A stretch of 64,000 bases of DNA, taken from NCBI GenBank assembly GCA_029204225.1, contig CM055095.1, positions 44,109,184-44,173,183 of the forward strand, given 5' to 3'. The notes below the pieces were generated by a model. The model searched no databases, had not been told where the DNA came from, and worked only from the letters and a program-made list of their open reading frames with translations. This DNA is from Diphasiastrum complanatum (Eukaryota > Streptophyta > Lycopodiopsida > Lycopodiales > Lycopodiaceae). The translations under genes and the position numbers were made by a program. Positions 33,287 to 42,652 of the stretch are shown in pieces (the stretch's first letter is position 1; every line of letters begins with the position of its first letter).

Positions 33287-35960
33287 CAAGTGATAATCTG
33301 AAATATAGCCTCAACAATCAGTGGTGGTGAGGCAAACTCTGCCAGTATGATATCATGGGGAACTGACTGCTTCACACGAATCATCCGGCTAAGCATAAGG
33401 ATCTGCAAACGTGAAATATCACTCCAAGTATCTCTGGACAAGCCAGGACACCATGTCTATGCTGAACATAGAGCAACCGGAGAGACAGTGGTAGAAAAAA
33501 GGCGACAGCGCGTATCAGGATCATGCACATAGTAGATAGAGGAAAACCTCTCCATCTGGACAAGAGCAGAGTGCCCCTTGCGGAGCCTAGACAGTGCAGC
33601 TGGTCTAAAAGTGAGCAATGGACCAGGAAAAAGGACACCCAAGTATGTATAAGAGGCTACTATCTCCAGTGGCAGCTCATCATAGTAGACCCGTCATAGT
33701 AGAACACTGTGTCTCTCATATGCTGTCAATTGATCATTGGTGTTGAACACCATGACCTTAGTCTTACCAATGTTCACCATCAAACCCCATGTCTGGCAAA
33801 AAGTATATAAAGCATCAAGGTGTTGCTGACGCCCAGATGCTGATCTCGATAGAAGTATCACGTCATCCGCATACAGTAGAATAGGGGTAATCATATCTGC
33901 TAACGAACAGCCATCTCCACCCTCTTCCCTAATAACCAGCTCAAGATCATCAATATATAGAGCAAGGAGAGTAGGGGACAAAGGACACCCCTGCTTAACT
34001 CCCACTGTACTATGAATGTAAGAGGACCATCCATCACCATCTCGAAAGTGAGCCAGCACTCTCTCATACAATGTGAAGATAGCAGCAATGATCTCCTGAG
34101 AAAAACCAAGCGATGCTAGGCGCTGGAGTAAAAGGTGTCTCGGAACAGAATCAAAGGCTTTGCGGAAATCCACAAAGCAACAACAAACCCTCTGCTTCTT
34201 GAACTTAGTCTCCTCAATAATGCATCTCAGGATGAATATCTGGTCAGCCGTGGAGTAGCCAGCGCGAAAACCTGCCTGTCCCATAGCATGTAACCCCTTG
34301 TCTCTGCCCGTGAGCTGACAATAGACTGCAAAACGGATCCATATAGCTTGGCCATAGTATGACTGATCATAATAGTGCGGTAGGTGTCTACAATCAAAGG
34401 ATCCCCGACTTTGAGGATAGGGTGTAAAAGGTTGGTGCACCACGATGTGGGGAGACCGAAGATGACAGATTGGTTAAAGATATGGGAAATGTATGTGGCA
34501 ATAATGTGAGCAACTGGTTTTAGGAAGTCCATACTTAGGAGGTCAATATCAGTGGCTTTTTGGGTTTGACCATTTTGGATGGCGTTTTCAACCATGGACG
34601 GGGTGAAGAGGGTGAATTCTGAAGGGCGTGGGGAAAGAGAAATGGAAAGAGAGTCAACTGTATAAAGCTTAGTAGCATAATTTATCCATGACTCAATAGC
34701 AATAGGAGTGGGTTTATAAGGGTTTTTAGGGAACATCCGCCAAAAGAAATTGGAGGATGGGGAGGCAATAGCATCAACAAGTTTTTGTCCCAAGGACTGG
34801 ACATAAGCTGTCTTTTTTTTCAGAGTCACTTTGTGATATTCTTTTTGTTTCAAGGCTAGGGTGTGAGGAGAGTGGTATCTAGCGTAAACAACTTGTTTAT
34901 GCAGTGAGAAGCACTTTGTATCATACCATTTGTTGTGGGTGTGTTTATGCGAAGAGAAGGTTTTCAAAGGATAGGCAATATTGGCAGATTGCAAAAGAGA
35001 TTGAGATAAAAAGACATCTTGTTGGTCAACTGAGGAGGTGAAGGGAAAGTCACGGAGAAAAGTAATTAGGGACTCGATGTAAAGGGGAAAACCAGATGGA
35101 GAGAAAACCGGGCGATGGTGATGAATGGGACGGTGTGTTGTGAATGTGGTACTATGATGTCCAAGGGATAGAAGTAGGAGGGAGTGATCAGAAATGGTAG
35201 GAGGTATAATGTGGAAGGTACGAAGAAATGGGATCAAAGCCTGTGACCCAATGAAGTAGTCAACAACACTATGTCCTCCTCCATGTGGGTGACAGGGAAA
35301 AAAAGATGATGAAGGCCAGCAAAGCAAAATGGTTAAGGATGGGCCTCTGCTAAACCGATCAGCTGCTTTCCAAAGTGGGTAGCTGGAGTATCTGCATCCT
35401 GTGAGGTCCTGTCAAAGCCCATATCTAATGTGTGAACCTGTAGAAAGTCACTCTTTGCATGAAACGCAGCCTGCTTGATGCTCGTTCGAGCATTAAAATC
35501 CCTTGCTAAAAGAATAAGGCCTCGCTGTGCAAAGTTGACTATATCATCTGAGAGAGCCTAGAAAGGGTCACTACCAAAATCTGCAAAAGATGATGTCTGT
35601 GGTGCAAAGTAACAAACTGCAAGAAAGAGGTCATGAGAAAGCCCCAAACAGTGACCAAAGAACTGAAACCAAATAAAACGTGCAAATGGATCACTTTTGA
35701 CCAGTTTAAAATGAGAACTGAAAACATCCTTGGTGAGACATGCAACACCACCAGAACCACGGGAGGTCTTCCCTCTCACGAAGGGCCGATGCGCTGAGTG
35801 CCAGGTGCAGTCTTGTATGGATGGGAGCGGTCTATATAATGATTCATGAGTCTCTGCTAACTAAAGGATATAACATTTCAGCATGAAAGAATGGAAATCG
35901 CATGCTGAAGAAGATGATAGTATGCCATTTTAACTCCAAAAACCAATATGCAAAGGCTTA
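33287..35960 (-). pseudogene. LINE ORF2, endonuclease to RT, copy 6 (inverted part)
   Basis: Endonuclease at about 35950-35180 (motifs in several frames, S-D-H-S-L-L-L-L-S-L intact), linker at 35170-34440. RT at 34440-33694 contains GQAGFRAGYSTADQ, CFVDFRKAFDSVPR, GVKQGCPLSPTL and the intact active site in ILLYADDVILLSRS. A post-RT domain ends at SRMIRVKQSVPHDIILAEF. The frame is interrupted near 34300 and 33690. Confidence 0.85.
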
Positions 35961-36003
35961 GGGATCTCGGGCTATTCCTTTGCCTGGGAGCCCCGAATCC
36001 CTA
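35961..36003 (-). promoter_or_regulatory. UAG plus junction hairpin, LINE copy 6
   Basis: UAG is at 36003-36001. The stem arms are 35994-35982 and 35972-35961, with the 9-nt loop AAAGGAATA and about nine of twelve positions paired. Downstream the endonuclease is one base out of phase with the UAG frame. Confidence 0.5.
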
Positions 36004-36950
36004 TTGAGAAATTTTATCAAAAGATTTTGGTTTGCCTTCAATAAAAGCCACCCATTGATTTCTTGCATTTGCATCCTGGATAATCTGTTTCCTGGCTTGC
36101 CATTGTGTGTAAGGTCATCATCCATAAAAATAAAGGTCACTTTTAATTTGGCTCTAAGGCGTAAAGCTGCGTTGTGGTTGTTCATAGAGCGAAACTTGAT
36201 AAACAAGACATTAGTGTCAAACTTACTTCTCCAAGTTGTATCAAATCCATCCGTGGTGTGTGTGAGCATAGTTAAAAGCAGCTCTTTTGCCTCTTGAATG
36301 GGCTTATCCCCGTCGGGAATCCCTCTAACCCGGATATTAAGGGCTTCTTTAGCCCTTCTTTCTTGGTCTAAAAAGACATCTTCTAGTGTAGAATTCACAA
36401 ATGCATGTTGAACCGAGCTTGAAGATTCGACCTAACCATCGTTTTTGAAACGCGCTGCCCATGTCTTCGTTTCTTCCACTTGTTTCTCAAGGCTGGATAT
36501 TTTGTTCGAAGTCTCCTCCAAAACATTCTTTTGAGGGATATGTTCCGCAATCCGTTGCTTAAGATATACATTTTCTTGTTCAAGCTGCTCCATTCGCTCT
36601 TTAACCCCACAGAGATCCAAAACCAGCTTGCCGTTCTCAATTTCAAAGAAGTGTAATTGTCTTTTGAGACCGATGATATCTTGCCGAATAAAGCTAATGT
36701 CATAAGCAAAGAGACCTTCACTAGGTTCGGAAGGGGTATAATCAACTGTGGGTAGTTGATTAACCGCAAATGTTTCGACAGCCGGGCGGGCATCCGTCTT
36801 GGATTCAGATGCAGATGTGATGGACGGATTAAAAGTGGATGTGATGGATAGACTTGAAGCAGGTACGATGGCAGGAGTAGGTACCAAAAACTCAGGTGTG
36901 AGGGACAGGGGGTTGTTTTCCGGGCCAGTAGGGCTCGGTTCAGCTTCCAT
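36001..36950 (-). pseudogene. LINE ORF1, copy 6
   Basis: Starts MEAEPSPTGPENNPLSL at 36950. A Pro/Ser-rich head is followed by a long coiled coil (DIIGLKRQLHFFEIENGKL, then YLKQRIAEHIPQKN). After a stop near 36432 come the RRM-like domain (LNIRVRGIPDGDKPIQEA) and the C-terminal domain (LRAKLKVTFIFMDDDLTHN). One stop and a frameshift break an otherwise complete protein. Confidence 0.8.
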
Positions 36951-36982
36951 AGCAGGGCGTGGTGGAGAGTGGGGGGAGTTAC

Positions 36983-37699
36983 CTCCCCCTCATTCATAGA
37001 GTCTCGGAGCTTCATTCATCCAGATATGTTGCTGCAGCTTTCGCATCCTCTCACACTCTAGCTAGTCAGCAGGCTAAGTCCTCATGGTTTCAATGTGTTT
37101 CTGACCTTTTGAGTACGCGGGCTTTATCTATATCTGATCTCCCGAATGGGACACACGCATATATCCGCCAGCAGATTTACAGAGCTTACATCAGCACAGT
37201 GTGGTCTCACCCAGATCCATCACGGATCAAGCTTCATTTTTATCACACTCATCTTCTTCAGCTTGATGTTTCCGGGCTTCCCATTCAGCCGGGTTACTTG
37301 TCTCGGACGTTATCTTTCGGCCTGCGTTATCGTCTCGGTCAACTTAGGGTCTCTTCTCACCAGCTTGCTATTGAGATAGGCAGATACACAGATACACCTC
37401 AACCGCTACGGGTTTGTCGATGCTGCTCTTTACAGGAGATTGAGGATGAGTTCCATTTCATTTTCCAATGTCCGGCCTACTGTGAGATCAGAGGCAGATA
37501 CCATTGCTTATACAGAGATACTCCACTTACACTTGGTTCTTTCCTTGCCTTCTCAGATGCGAGATGTGCTGGTTTATTATTACGAGAGATGTTTACTCTG
37601 AGATCTTCCTCTTTATTGGATGCTTCTGATGTGGATCATAGCCAGTCCCACACTTTTTCCAGAAGAGGGAGAGAGATGAGACTTCTAAAAGTGAGATAG
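36983..37699 (+). pseudogene. LINE ORF2 C-terminal domain, copy 6 (upright part)
   Basis: Continuous frame: IHRVSELHSSRY, WFQCVSDLLSTRALSISDLP, HAYIRQQIYRAY, FGLRYRLGQLRVSSHQLA, then the Cys/His motif VCRCCSLQEIEDEFHFIFQC and REMFTLRSSSLL. The C-x2-C...H-x4-C pattern is typical of C-terminal zinc-like motifs of non-LTR ORF2 proteins. Confidence 0.85.
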
Positions 37700-38013
37700 A
37701 CATTCCAGTACGACGATTGAAGCTCCAGCGTCCTCTTCGCTCCTCCAGGCCCAGGCTCTTCACCGGAGGCCAACGCCTACTTCTCACCATATCACGCAGT
37801 TTTTTATATCCACTTAGCCAGATAGTTAATTTTTGTCAATTTTCTCTTTCCCTCTGTGTAGCTGGTGGTTAAGCTACTGATATTGTACCCTCGACAGAGC
37901 TGGAGGTTAAGCTTTGTTTTTCTCTCTGTTTTCTTGTGCTGGTTTACCTTTTAGGAATAAGTCCTACGTGGACAATGCTCCCTCTTTTTTGATGTACTTT
38001 CTAGTTGTCTTTT

Positions 38014-38027
38014 GTGCCCTCGGGCAC
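38014..38027 (+). promoter_or_regulatory. LINE 3'-terminal stem-loop, copy 6
   Basis: GTGCC-CTCG-GGCAC. It has the same geometry as ATGCC-TTTT-GGCAT elsewhere, with an A-T to G-C change at the outer pair. Confidence 0.55.
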
Positions 38028-38064
38028 TTGATAAATATTAATATGATTTTAATTCTAATTCCAA

Positions 38065-38068
<4 letters not shown>

Positions 38069-38149
<81 letters not shown>
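38069..38149 (+). repeat. (CT)n tail of LINE copy 6
   Basis: An 81-bp CT run. A LINE 5' leader (copy 7) starts immediately after it. Confidence 0.95.
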
Positions 38150-38152
<3 letters not shown>

Positions 38153-39458
38153 TGGGCGCCAGCGGATCTCCATGGCCTAGCGATGGCTGTCCTCCATCAC
38201 GCTTCCTCCATCGCACCTGCTCCATCTGATGGCGGATCTGCTGTCCATCACATTTCTGCATTTTTGCACCTGTCCTCCATCGCTGATCTGCTGGCTCTAT
38301 CGTTGTCTTCCATCGCACCTGTTGTCCCTCATCGCTGATCTGCTGGATTCCTCATAATGCCACGTCGCAAAGGAGTCCTTGCCACCACTTTTGAGCCATC
38401 CTTCGTTTCCAACAATGCTTCAACATCTCCCTTACAGCCAGATCCACCTACCCGTCCTCCTCCTATGCCTGTTGCGGTTCCTATCTCTCCATCAAACCCT
38501 ATTCTTGACAATAATGAAACTACTGTAGCTATTCCCTTGACTCCAAACACTCCAGAAGCACCTGTTTCTTTCCCTCCATATGCATTGGTCAAACTTCGTC
38601 GGGATGATCAACTCCGTCTATTTGAATACCTCAATAATCACATAGAGCAACTGGCTTCTCATGATTCCCTGCTTTTAGTGGCGCAATCGCATCTTCAGAA
38701 GTTGGATACTTCCATTCAAGAACTCAAGAACGAAGTTGCAGTTATAAAAAGTGAAGCTTCTTCCCAAATTGCTACTTCGGCAAAAATCCATCAGCTTGAA
38801 AATCAAGTGGAACGACTCCATACGGCTGTCCAGTCATGGGCAGATGTGCTTAAAGGTTCGTCTCCAATTATCTCTCCACCTCCGCCTTCACCTTCGCTTA
38901 TCTCAGCCACGTTCACTGAGAGCTGTCTGCGAAAGCATAAAGCTCTCAATGTTCGTGTTAGAGGTATTCCGAACTCTCAAAATGTTGTTGTAGAAGCTGA
39001 GAAGTTTTTGGAAGGACATCTTCAACACCATAAAAAGGAATGGAAACTGCCTGGCGACCTAAGAAGGACCTGGATACTTGTCATCCGCTTCACATCAATG
39101 TCTCACCGGCGTGGAGTTCTAGGGAAGAGATTCAAATTGCAAGAAACCAAAATCTACTTGGACGAAGATCTTACCTTCATCCAAGTTCAAGAACGTAAGA
39201 AGGCAAGACAAGAAGCTCTATCAACTGGCAAACGGCTTATCTATCGTGATGGTATTATCATATAGTTAATGATAATTCTGAGATAGAATCAGAGATAGAG
39301 AAATGAAGAGATGTCCAGTTGAACATGTAAATGGTCTACGTATCATATAATCCTGGCTATAGGACTCTCTTCCTAGTTAGTTTGTTTGTTTTTTCTACTT
39401 TGACGACACGGATCCGTCTTGTGTCCACAACTTAGTTGATGTACTTGTTCGTCTTATA
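38150..39458 (+). mobile_element. LINE copy 7, ORF1-only element
   Basis: A 5' leader (38150-38356) with repeated CCATCGCACCTG/GCTGATCTGCTGG motifs, one intact ORF1, then about 190 bp of 3' UTR ending ...GATGTACTTGTTCGTCTTATA. There it is replaced by LINE copy 8. No endonuclease or RT sequence and no junction hairpin is present. It resembles mammalian HAL1 half-LINEs in layout. Confidence 0.7.
38357..39265 (+). CDS. Intact LINE ORF1 protein (302 aa)
   Basis: The only complete, uninterrupted ORF1 in the window. It has a basic start (MPRRKGVLATTFEPSF), a Pro-rich segment to about residue 75 and a coiled coil at about 85-165 (QLRLFEYLNNHIEQLASHDS onward). An RRM-like domain at about 195-255 contains HKALNVRVRGIPNSQNVVVE and RTWILVIRFTSMSHRRGVLG. 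A C-terminal domain contains KLQETKIYLDEDLTFIQVQE. It ends IYRDGIII-UAG and is followed by UUA, not by the hairpin found in ORF2-bearing copies. By analogy with L1 ORF1p it would be an RNA-binding, nucleic-acid-chaperone trimer. Intactness suggests a fairly recent copy or selection. Confidence 0.75.
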   Translation: MPRRKGVLATTFEPSFVSNNASTSPLQPDPPTRPPPMPVAVPISPSNPILDNNETTVAIPLTPNTPEAPVSFPPYALVKLRRDDQLRLFEYLNNHIEQLASHDSLLLVAQSHLQKLDTSIQELKNEVAVIKSEASSQIATSAKIHQLENQVERLHTAVQSWADVLKGSSPIISPPPPSPSLISATFTESCLRKHKALNVRVRGIPNSQNVVVEAEKFLEGHLQHHKKEWKLPGDLRRTWILVIRFTSMSHRRGVLGKRFKLQETKIYLDEDLTFIQVQERKKARQEALSTGKRLIYRDGIII

Positions 39459-39975
39459 CGCACTTATGCTACGGGAGATGGTCTTGTTGCGCCAGGATAT
39501 GTACCAGATAGCTCACCAACCACATCCTAGCTCTCAGGCTCAGATTACGTCTTTCTTCACCAGGAGACGAACACTGTCTGATGACGATGACGAAGACATA
39601 CTACCTCACCGATGTCAGAGACAGTGTATCACTCATAGTCATGCAGCAGTTCGCACTTCACGCCATGTTACGAGAACACACAGTTTTCACCCTCCTAGAC
39701 GACGTCAGTGACGGCCCATGTTACCTCCTGTTGCAGCTCATATCACATCCTTTTTCAGCAGCAGCACTACATGATATTACTCTACTCCTGGCAGCTATTT
39801 TGCTCCCCCCTTATGGATAGTTGGCAGTTTGTAATTTCCAGTTATATGCTCATTTCTCTTTTATGTATAGTTTTTTCTTGCAAACGTTTATATACACTCC
39901 CTTGGTTTTCACATACTCGACATGTACTCCATTTGGTCTTATATGCCTTTTGGCATGGAAAAGACATTAATAAAG

Positions 39976-39981
<6 letters not shown>
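39459..39981 (+). mobile_element. LINE copy 8, 5'-truncated 3' end
   Basis: Starts within the last part of ORF2 (M-L-R-E-M-V-L-L-R-Q-D) and contains the 3' UTR, the ATGCC-TTTT-GGCAT stem-loop at about 39941-39956, then ACATTAATAAAG. It is fused directly to the 3' UTR of copy 7. Confidence 0.85.

Positions 39982-40052
<71 letters not shown>
39982..40052 (+). repeat. (CT)n tail of LINE copy 8
   Basis: A 71-bp CT run followed at once by a host-gene retrocopy. Confidence 0.95.
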
Positions 40053-40055
<3 letters not shown>

Positions 40056-40680
40056 GCGGAAGTGTAAGACTATCTTTGGGGAAGTTCGATGAGGCTGAGC
40101 AGGACCTTACCACAGCCATGCGCTTAGCTCCCAATGCATCAGTGCCTTTCCTCAATCGTGCAATTGCATATGAGTATGACTACGCTTGAAGATTTTCCAA
40201 TGTATTGAAAGTGGACTAATTAAAAAACGATACCGTTGCCAAAAATGCTAGCACTGCTCAGGCACTTGAGTGATATCAGGGAGCAATCCAGATGAGTATG
40301 CTGCATCGTACAATCTAGGTAATGTGGATGTTCATGTAAAGGACTATCCTGCTGCATTGGTAACGTATGAGAGAGCATCCACGTTAGCTCCTGGTATTGC
40401 TGGATATCGACTGAAACAAGCTTTAGTTCTGTTTCAAATATGAGATAACGGAGTTGTAGCAGCAAAGTAAGATCAAATGCAACGAGGCAAAAGTTCCATT
40501 CAGAAGAGGGAATGCAAGGCACATTGACGGAGCTAGAAGAGTTTTACGTGGCATTAGTGAGGAGCTTCTTTTTATAGACTGGAAAGGAGTCCTTCTGACG
40601 GGAATTATCTTTGGAGCTTTGCAATTGACTGGCCTTTGCAACCTTCACATGCCATTATTGCCTAGATTCTGACTCCTGAA
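40053..40680 (+). pseudogene. Retrocopy of a TPR-protein mRNA
   Basis: Intron-less coding sequence of a tetratricopeptide-repeat protein, 5'-truncated at the CT tail: LGKFDEAEQDLTTAMRLAPN, ASVPFLNRAIAYE, then in other frames AALVTYERASTLAPGIAGY and a C-terminal part F-R-G-F-K-P-V-T-S. The pattern resembles plant chloroplast/thylakoid TPR proteins (family judgement from memory). At least five stops or frameshifts occur. It lies between a LINE tail and the leader of LINE copy 9, as for the neuferricin-like retrocopy before copy 5. Confidence 0.7.
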
Positions 40681-40932
40681 TTCAGAGGATTCAAGCCTGT
40701 GACTTCAGCAACTCATTGAAAGGGAATCGGGCCACTTTCTCACTCCTAGCCAGCTCTCCATCTGCATTGACACCACTCTCCGCTTCTTGCCAGCACCGTA
40801 GGTTCTGGAGAGGAAGAACCATCTGGAGCAATTAGCACAGATCTTGAGTCAAACATAGCAATCGAGTATTTCCAAGGCTCTGACGGGTTGGCCCGCCCTT
40901 GTCATACCTGCTCGCCTTGTCCCTACTTGGAT

Positions 40933-41700
40933 ATGGAACCAGCTACACCTCCCTCTGCTCTCCCTCCTAATCCTTCTACTCCTCCTCCATTTGTGCTATC
41001 TAAGGTCTCACCTCCAACTATCCCTCGCTCTATTCTACCGGAAGACGTTCATTATCATGTTGGGCAGTTGTATGCACTATTTTCAGAAGTACAAGGAGAA
41101 AATGCAGCACTCAAATTGGAGGTTCAAAAATTGCGGGATGAGATCAGCCAGCTGCGAACTCTATTACCATCATCTACTACGGATCTTGCAGAAACTTCTA
41201 ACAAGATTTCCAGCCTTGAGAAACAAGTAGAAGAGACGAAATCTTGGGCAGCACTGTTTAAAAAAGATAATGGTATAATAGATTTGCCTACCAATATTTC
41301 AATTGACTTAAGATTAGAAAGCATGTTTTCGAAGCAAGAGAAAAGATCCAAAAAAACCCTTAATATTAGAGTGAGAGGCATCCCAAATGCTGGAAAACCG
41401 CTTGAGGAAGCCAAGGATTTACTTTGCAATAAACTCTCACACTCAACTGAGGGATTTGAAACTGCTTGGAGAGGCAAGTATGATGAGAATGTTCTATTTA
41501 TTAAATTCCGGTCTCTTGTACATCGTAATGTTGCCTTGAAACTTCGAGCCAAGCTGAAAGCGACTTTTATTTTTATGGACAATGATTCAACTCATACGCA
41601 ATGGCTAGCAAGGAAAAAAATCATACAAGAAGCTAAGGAAAAAGGGCAATGGGTGGTGTTTATTGACGGCACACGACGATACTATGAGCGCTCACTATAG
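40933..41700 (+). CDS. Intact LINE ORF1 protein with in-frame UAG before ORF2
   Basis: An open frame from MEPATPPSALPPNPST (an in-frame AUG also exists at 40888) to the UAG at 41698-41700. It has a Pro-rich head, then a coiled coil (FSEVQGENAALKLEVQKLRD and SNKISSLEKQVEETKSWAAL). The RRM-like domain contains KTLNIRVRGIPNAGKPLEEA and ENVLFIKFRSLVHRNV. The C-terminal domain contains KLRAKLKATFIFMDNDSTH and a basic helix. The chain ends RRYYERSL-UAG. The reading frame then stays open across the hairpin into ORF2. Confidence 0.8.
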   Translation: MEPATPPSALPPNPSTPPPFVLSKVSPPTIPRSILPEDVHYHVGQLYALFSEVQGENAALKLEVQKLRDEISQLRTLLPSSTTDLAETSNKISSLEKQVEETKSWAALFKKDNGIIDLPTNISIDLRLESMFSKQEKRSKKTLNIRVRGIPNAGKPLEEAKDLLCNKLSHSTEGFETAWRGKYDENVLFIKFRSLVHRNVALKLRAKLKATFIFMDNDSTHTQWLARKKIIQEAKEKGQWVVFIDGTRRYYERSL

Positions 41701-41741
41701 GGACTTGGGGCTCCCGGGCATGGGAGCAGCCCGAGATCCCC
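41698..41741 (+). promoter_or_regulatory. UAG plus junction hairpin, LINE copy 9
   Basis: UAG is at 41698-41700, followed by spacer GGACTT, stem arm 41707-41719, loop ATGGGAGCA and stem arm 41729-41741, with 11 of 13 positions paired. An AUG in the same frame follows at 41743, so readthrough and re-initiation would give the same ORF2 frame. The linker peptide contains G-A-P-G-x-G-S, shared with copies 1, 5 and 10 in similar form. Confidence 0.65.
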
Positions 41742-41742
41742 T

Positions 41743-42590
41743 ATGTCGCTTCGTAATGGCTTTTGGAATTGTAATGGCTTCCACTCTTCCTCTACTGCAG
41801 TTGACTTGCAGTCCTATCTTGCTCGTACAGATATTTTACTGCTAGCAGAGACTCATGAATCTCAAATTCGTCCTCTTCCTATGATGACAAATTTCTCTTG
41901 GCACTCAGTTTTTAGACCATTCCTACAAGGGAAGACCTCCAGAGGCTCACGTGGGGTGGCATGCTTATACAGAGACCAGTATAGTCATACTTTTAAGTTG
42001 GTTAAGAAAGATCCGTACGCATGTTTTATATGGTTACAGTTAGTTGGGCATTCCCTAGGCTTGGCTAGAGATATCTTCCTGGCAGTATGTTATATTGCTC
42101 CTCAAAGTTCGACATTTGTAGACTATGGTGGGGACCCTTTTCAGGTTTTGTCATAGGATATTTCTATCTTTTCTCCCCAGGGATATGTACCTTTGGCAGG
42201 TGACTTTAACGCACGGACGGCCACCAAACAGACGGAATTTTATGCGATGACAGATTATCTCCAGCTTCATGCTTTGGATACAAGTCTTGAGCGGACATCT
42301 CATGATGAGGCTACCCCTTCTACTACATTGCGAAGGACGTCGACTCTCTTAACACGGACTTCCTCAAACCTGTCCCCCAGCTTCTCTCTTCTTACATTGC
42401 CCACACTTTTAACTTGGCTGTTACCTCGGGCTTCCCCACCAACTGGTGCATGAACCTTCTCCATCCCATTCTCAAGGCTGGTGATCCAATGAACGTGGAT
42501 AACTATCGCACTCTCATGATCAGTCACACGATGGCGAAGTTTTATGGCTCAGTTCTGTAGTCTATGCTTGGATCCCAGGCGGAATCAGAT
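41743..42590 (+). pseudogene. LINE ORF2 endonuclease and RT start, copy 9
   Basis: Starts MSLRNGFWNCNGFHSSS, then LLAETHESQIRPLP, RGSRGVACLYRD and FLAVCYIAPQSSTF. UAG at 42154-42156 interrupts it. GDFNARTATKQTEF follows, then a deletion to LLSSYIAHTFNLAVTSGFP and MAKFYGSVL, and another UAG where other copies have CAG. Confidence 0.8.
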
Positions 42591-42652
42591 GAGTGGTGTT
42601 TAACACAAATCGGCATCATATGAGAGATGACGCTTATTATTATGATGGACGA

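Larger units (their letters stand above)
33287..38068 (+). mobile_element. LINE copy 6 with inverted 5' segment (twin-priming structure)
   Basis: The left part (33287 to about 36983) is on the minus strand and carries ORF1 through ORF2 up to A-I-F-Q-I-I-T. The right part (about 36983-38068) is on the plus strand. It resumes a few codons later at IHRVSELHSSRY, continues to the ORF2 end and the 3' UTR, and ends with a CT tail. One copy is thus split into two opposite halves with almost no loss at the internal joint, as in twin-primed human L1 insertions. A GGGGAG-TTAC-CTCCCC quasi-palindrome marks the inversion junction. Confidence 0.8.
40681..42652 (+). mobile_element. LINE copy 9, internally deleted
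   Basis: A leader (40681-40932), complete ORF1, UAG and hairpin, then the ORF2 endonuclease up to about 42330. Two joined remnants follow: a linker/RT-start piece at 42330-42590 and a few residues around VFNTNRHHMRDD. The RT core and everything after are deleted, and LINE copy 10 starts at 42653 without an intervening tail. Confidence 0.8.
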
